Below, in pieces: positions 6,010-8,107 of a stretch of DNA of 8,107 nucleotides. Each line of letters starts with the position of its first letter. Positions within the stretch are counted from its first letter, which is position 1. The stretch is from Candidatus Melainabacteria bacterium (GTDB lineage: Bacteria; Actinomycetota; Actinomycetes; Mycobacteriales; Pseudonocardiaceae), in contig CAJCJE010000668.1 in assembly GCA_903970565.1 (NCBI GenBank), positions 1-8,107 on the forward strand. Reading direction: 5' to 3'. Both the position numbers and the translations under genes were made by a program. Under the pieces are notes generated by a model, which ran no database searches, had not been told where the DNA came from, and was given only the letters and a program-made list of their open reading frames with translations.

Positions 6010-6591
6010 TCATGTCGGCACGATCGCCTGCGGGAAGTCGAGCAGTCGCCCCGGGTCGTAGGCGGCCTTGACCCGTTGCAGACGCGGGTAGTTGTCTGCG
6101 GTCACGATCTCGACGCTGCGCAGGTGGTCGCAGGCCAGCCCCCAGGCGCGGGTGAACGCGCTCAGGCCGCCGCCGAGGGTGACTCCGGCCAGGCCGATGG
6201 TGGGGCACCGGCCCAGTGGCAGCCCGGCGCCGGCCGCCGCCAGTGCCAGGTGTGCCTGCATACCCTTGACCCCGGCGCCGAACTCGGCCCGTCCGGCGCC
6301 GACGACAGCGGAGTTGAGTGAGCTGACGTCCAGCACGAGCCCCACTCCGGTGGAGTACCCGGCGTAGCTGTGCCCGCCGGAGCGCAGCGTCAGCGGGATA
6401 CGGCGCTGCCTGGCGAAGTTCACGCATTCGACGACGTCCTCGACGGCGGCCGGGTAGGCGATCGCCTGCGGGCGAATCCCGTCGAACCGCTGGTTGACCA
6501 GCAACCGGGCCTGCTCGTAAGCGGCCTGCTCCAGCCGGAGCAGAACGCCCTTCAGTCCGGCGGCCAGCGCCGACCAGTCCGAACCGTTCGT
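6010..6591 (-). pseudogene. Berberine-bridge/AknOx-like FAD oxidase with the central part deleted
   Basis: The minus-strand frame contains the N-terminal FAD-binding half of a bicovalent flavin oxidase: DWSALAAGLKG (start near 6579), the segment PLTLRSGGHSYAGYS with His at 6372-6370, the predicted 8-alpha-histidyl flavin anchor, and GRCPTIGLAGVTLGGG with Cys at 6207-6205, the predicted 6-S-cysteinyl anchor. Right after the strand VEIVTAD (to about 6094) the protein jumps to NYPRLQRVKAAYDPGRLLDFPQ, the family's extreme C-terminus, and stops at TGA 6012-6010. About 190 residues remain of 450-500; the whole substrate-binding domain and its catalytic base are missing, yet the reading frame is kept. 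There is no separate start codon: the frame runs in from the prenyltransferase-repeat protein upstream. Members oxidise alcohols, sugars or polycyclic products; this one should at most bind flavin. Both anchors and both ends are clearly recognisable. Confidence 0.8.
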
Positions 6592-7724
6592 GCTGCCGCG
6601 CCGAACGGCGCGAGGTCGGGCGGCATCGAGCAGGTCACGGGTTCGGTTCAGCGCCGTCAGGGTGTGGATGTCGGTCAGCACCGGGAAGTCAAACGGCAGC
6701 GGACGTGGACCGACCTGGTCCGGCGGTGCGACGAAGCCCCCGTCGTCTTCCTGGTGTGCCACCAGATACGCGAGTCCGCGGGCCGCGTCCGACCGCTCGC
6801 CGGGCCGGGCCAGGATCGGCAGTGCCTGCGCGGTGGACAGCACGTCACTGCGCGACCCGGCCTGCTGCCCCCAACCGCCGTCGGCGTGCTGGGTCGTCGC
6901 CAGCCGGTCCACCGCGCGCCGGGTGGCCTCGGTGATCCGGTCGGCCACCGCCGGGTCGACCGGCCGGACGACGTGCAGTGCGTCCAGTACACGCTGGATC
7001 GCGCTGGACTCACTGACCGTCCAGCCGCGCTCGAAGGTGCCGTCCGGCAGCTGGGAGTCCAGGACGAAGTCCACGGCACCCGCGACCACGTCCGGTGGCG
7101 TTGCTGATCCGGCGCCAGGGCCAGGATCGCGCCCGCCGTCATGTCCAGGTCCGGCTGGTTGGCGTGCACCCAGGTCGGGAAGCCACCGGTCGGCCCGGCC
7201 ATGCCGACCAGGTACGCGGTGGCCCGGCCCAACGGCGCCCGGTAGGCCGACCGATCGGCGGCCTGCCAGGCGGCCACGAGCCGGGCCATCCGCCGGGTCA
7301 GCGGCCGAAGATCGGCGTTGTCCAGGAAGGCGAGCCCGGCGACGGCCGTCAGCCAGAGGTCCTGGCTGTCCAGGAAGGCAAGCCCGCCATCGGGGTTCTG
7401 CGCCAGGGCCATCCGCAGGACGCCGTCGGCCAGCACGCGGTGGCCGGGACGGAAGGATCGCACGGCGTGCAGGCCCAACAGGTGTGTGGTGGCGCTGGCC
7501 TCCCACAGCAGCCGGTGGCGCCCGGCGGCCAGCAGGTTGATCAGCCGTTCGCGCTCGGCGTCGGTGACCAGATACGGCTGCCCGAGGGCCCGCGCATAGA
7601 CACTGCGTACGGACAGCAGATGCACGTCGGTGAAGGTGGTGATCCCCTCGGGCGGCATCGGCGGCGGGACGTGCCGTTGGTCCAGAGGCGCCCCGCACAG
7701 CAGGTGCAGCACGGCACGGAGCAT
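6592..7724 (-). pseudogene. Prenyltransferase/squalene-oxidase-repeat protein, class II terpene cyclase-like (frameshifted)
   Basis: Reading the minus strand, one frame covers about 7724 to 7115 and another about 7115 to 6592. Together they give an alpha/alpha-barrel repeat protein with recurring glycine-aromatic turns: PDGGLAFLDS, TGGFPTW, PDGTFERGW, ADGGWGQ and DDGGFVAP, as in squalene-hopene and class II diterpene cyclases. The motif DLDMTAGAILAL lies at 7151 onward, in the place and context of the class II DxDDTA acid motif; the middle Asp, the general acid in squalene-hopene cyclase, is kept while the fourth position is Met. The frames change between about 7116 and 7097, just past that motif. 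ATG 7724 has no good ribosome binding site and the product (about 375 residues if rejoined) is shorter than usual cyclases of 500-650, so the N-terminal part may also be lost. It runs without a stop into the oxidase remnant. Family call is firm; cyclase chemistry is inferred. Confidence 0.7.
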
Positions 7725-7740
7725 GGCCGTCTTGCCACGG

Positions 7741-8107
7741 ACCTGCGGTGACCAGTGCGGCTGCGATCGTGTCGAATTCGTCCATGCGTTGCTCGATCAT
7801 GGTCCGGGCGATGACCACGGCCTCGGAAAGGGTGCACCGGTGCTCCCTGGCCAGCACGCTGACCAGGTTCTCCTGACCGGCCGCGAGTTCCCGCGCGGCG
7901 GAGGCCAGGTCGTTGGCCCAGGCGATCGTGTCGGCCGCCGCCGCGTTCAGCTCGTCCAGCACCTCGCCGACGCTCGGCAGGCGCTGTTCGAGTACGTCCA
8001 GCATGGGCAGCGCGGTGATGGTGTGGCGGCGCAGGCGCAGGTAGCGCGCAAGATCCATCGGGGCACCCGAGGCACGGGACGCCAACTCCTCGCTGGTCGC
8101 CTCGGCG
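7741..8107 (-). pseudogene. Class I terpene synthase, C-terminal half (3'-damaged, 5' beyond window)
   Basis: The frame entering from the right edge at 8106 encodes about 122 residues of a bacterial class I terpene synthase: the helix LARYLRLRRHT, then AWANDLASAARELAAGQ containing the Mg-binding NSE triad (Asn 7914-7912, Ser four residues on, Glu 7890-7888), then NLVSVLAREHRCTLSEAV and a following helix to about 7741. The aspartate-rich DDxxD motif would lie outside the window. The enzyme ionises an isoprenyl diphosphate to start cyclisation. After LVTAG the frame no longer resembles the family: the final helix with the usual C-terminal Arg-Tyr pair is missing and there is no stop codon, so the gene has been cut or frameshifted where it meets the class II-like protein. 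Whether the part outside the window is intact is unknown; if the C-terminus is really lost the enzyme is probably inactive. Product class cannot be told. Confidence 0.8.

Noticed and set aside
5852..6013. N-terminal extension of the RDD protein from ATG 6013, overlapping the oxidase stop as ATGA.
   Set aside because: Third-position base bias is lost in this stretch and the extra residues do not resemble RDD proteins; kept as a secondary possibility only.
6370..7540. Plus-strand open frames opposite the terpene locus (6370-7107, 6590-7540).
   Set aside because: Antisense shadows: Arg/Pro/Ser- or Gln/Val-rich with no domain, while the minus strand shows clear family motifs.

Overview
High-GC window whose codon third positions are strongly G/C-biased, with actinobacterial families throughout: a DesK/NarL-type two-component pair, an RDD membrane protein, bacterial terpene-cyclase relatives and an AknOx-like flavin oxidase. 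A filamentous actinomycete (Pseudonocardiales/Streptomyces-like) is the likely source; I cannot name the species. No tRNA, rRNA or CRISPR array was seen.

Layout. Bases 1-220 are the C-terminal end of a TetR-type repressor. Bases 221-2930 form a gene graveyard on mixed strands: an unassigned minus-strand coding-like scrap (550-717), the tail of an alpha/beta hydrolase (714-851), a decayed kinase-like (TCAD9-like) plus TPR protein with one stop and several frame changes (961-2505), a frameshifted IS701/IS4-like transposase scrap (2540-2652) and a MarR winged-helix fragment (2676-2927). Bases 2973-5851 are the intact core: a small two-TM protein (minus), then divergently a histidine kinase and a LuxR-type response regulator (plus), then a convergent RDD-family membrane protein (minus) whose stop codon overlaps that of the regulator. 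Bases 6010-8107 (minus) hold a damaged terpene locus: the C-terminal half of a class I terpene synthase, a prenyltransferase/squalene-oxidase-repeat (class II cyclase-like) protein broken by a frame change, and a bicovalent-FAD oxidase that has lost its middle.

How the genes work together. The kinase and regulator would form one phosphorelay; the small divergent membrane protein shares their upstream region and is a candidate target or partner. The three terpene-locus parts would be a coherent cyclisation-plus-oxidation set in an intact relative, but here the reading frames are broken or fused, so a working pathway is doubtful. The contrast between clean signalling genes and the eroded flanks is the main message: this looks like an accessory region undergoing repeated deletion, with one transposase trace as a plausible agent. 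Assembly error is the competing explanation for the single-base frame changes, though not for the larger deletions.
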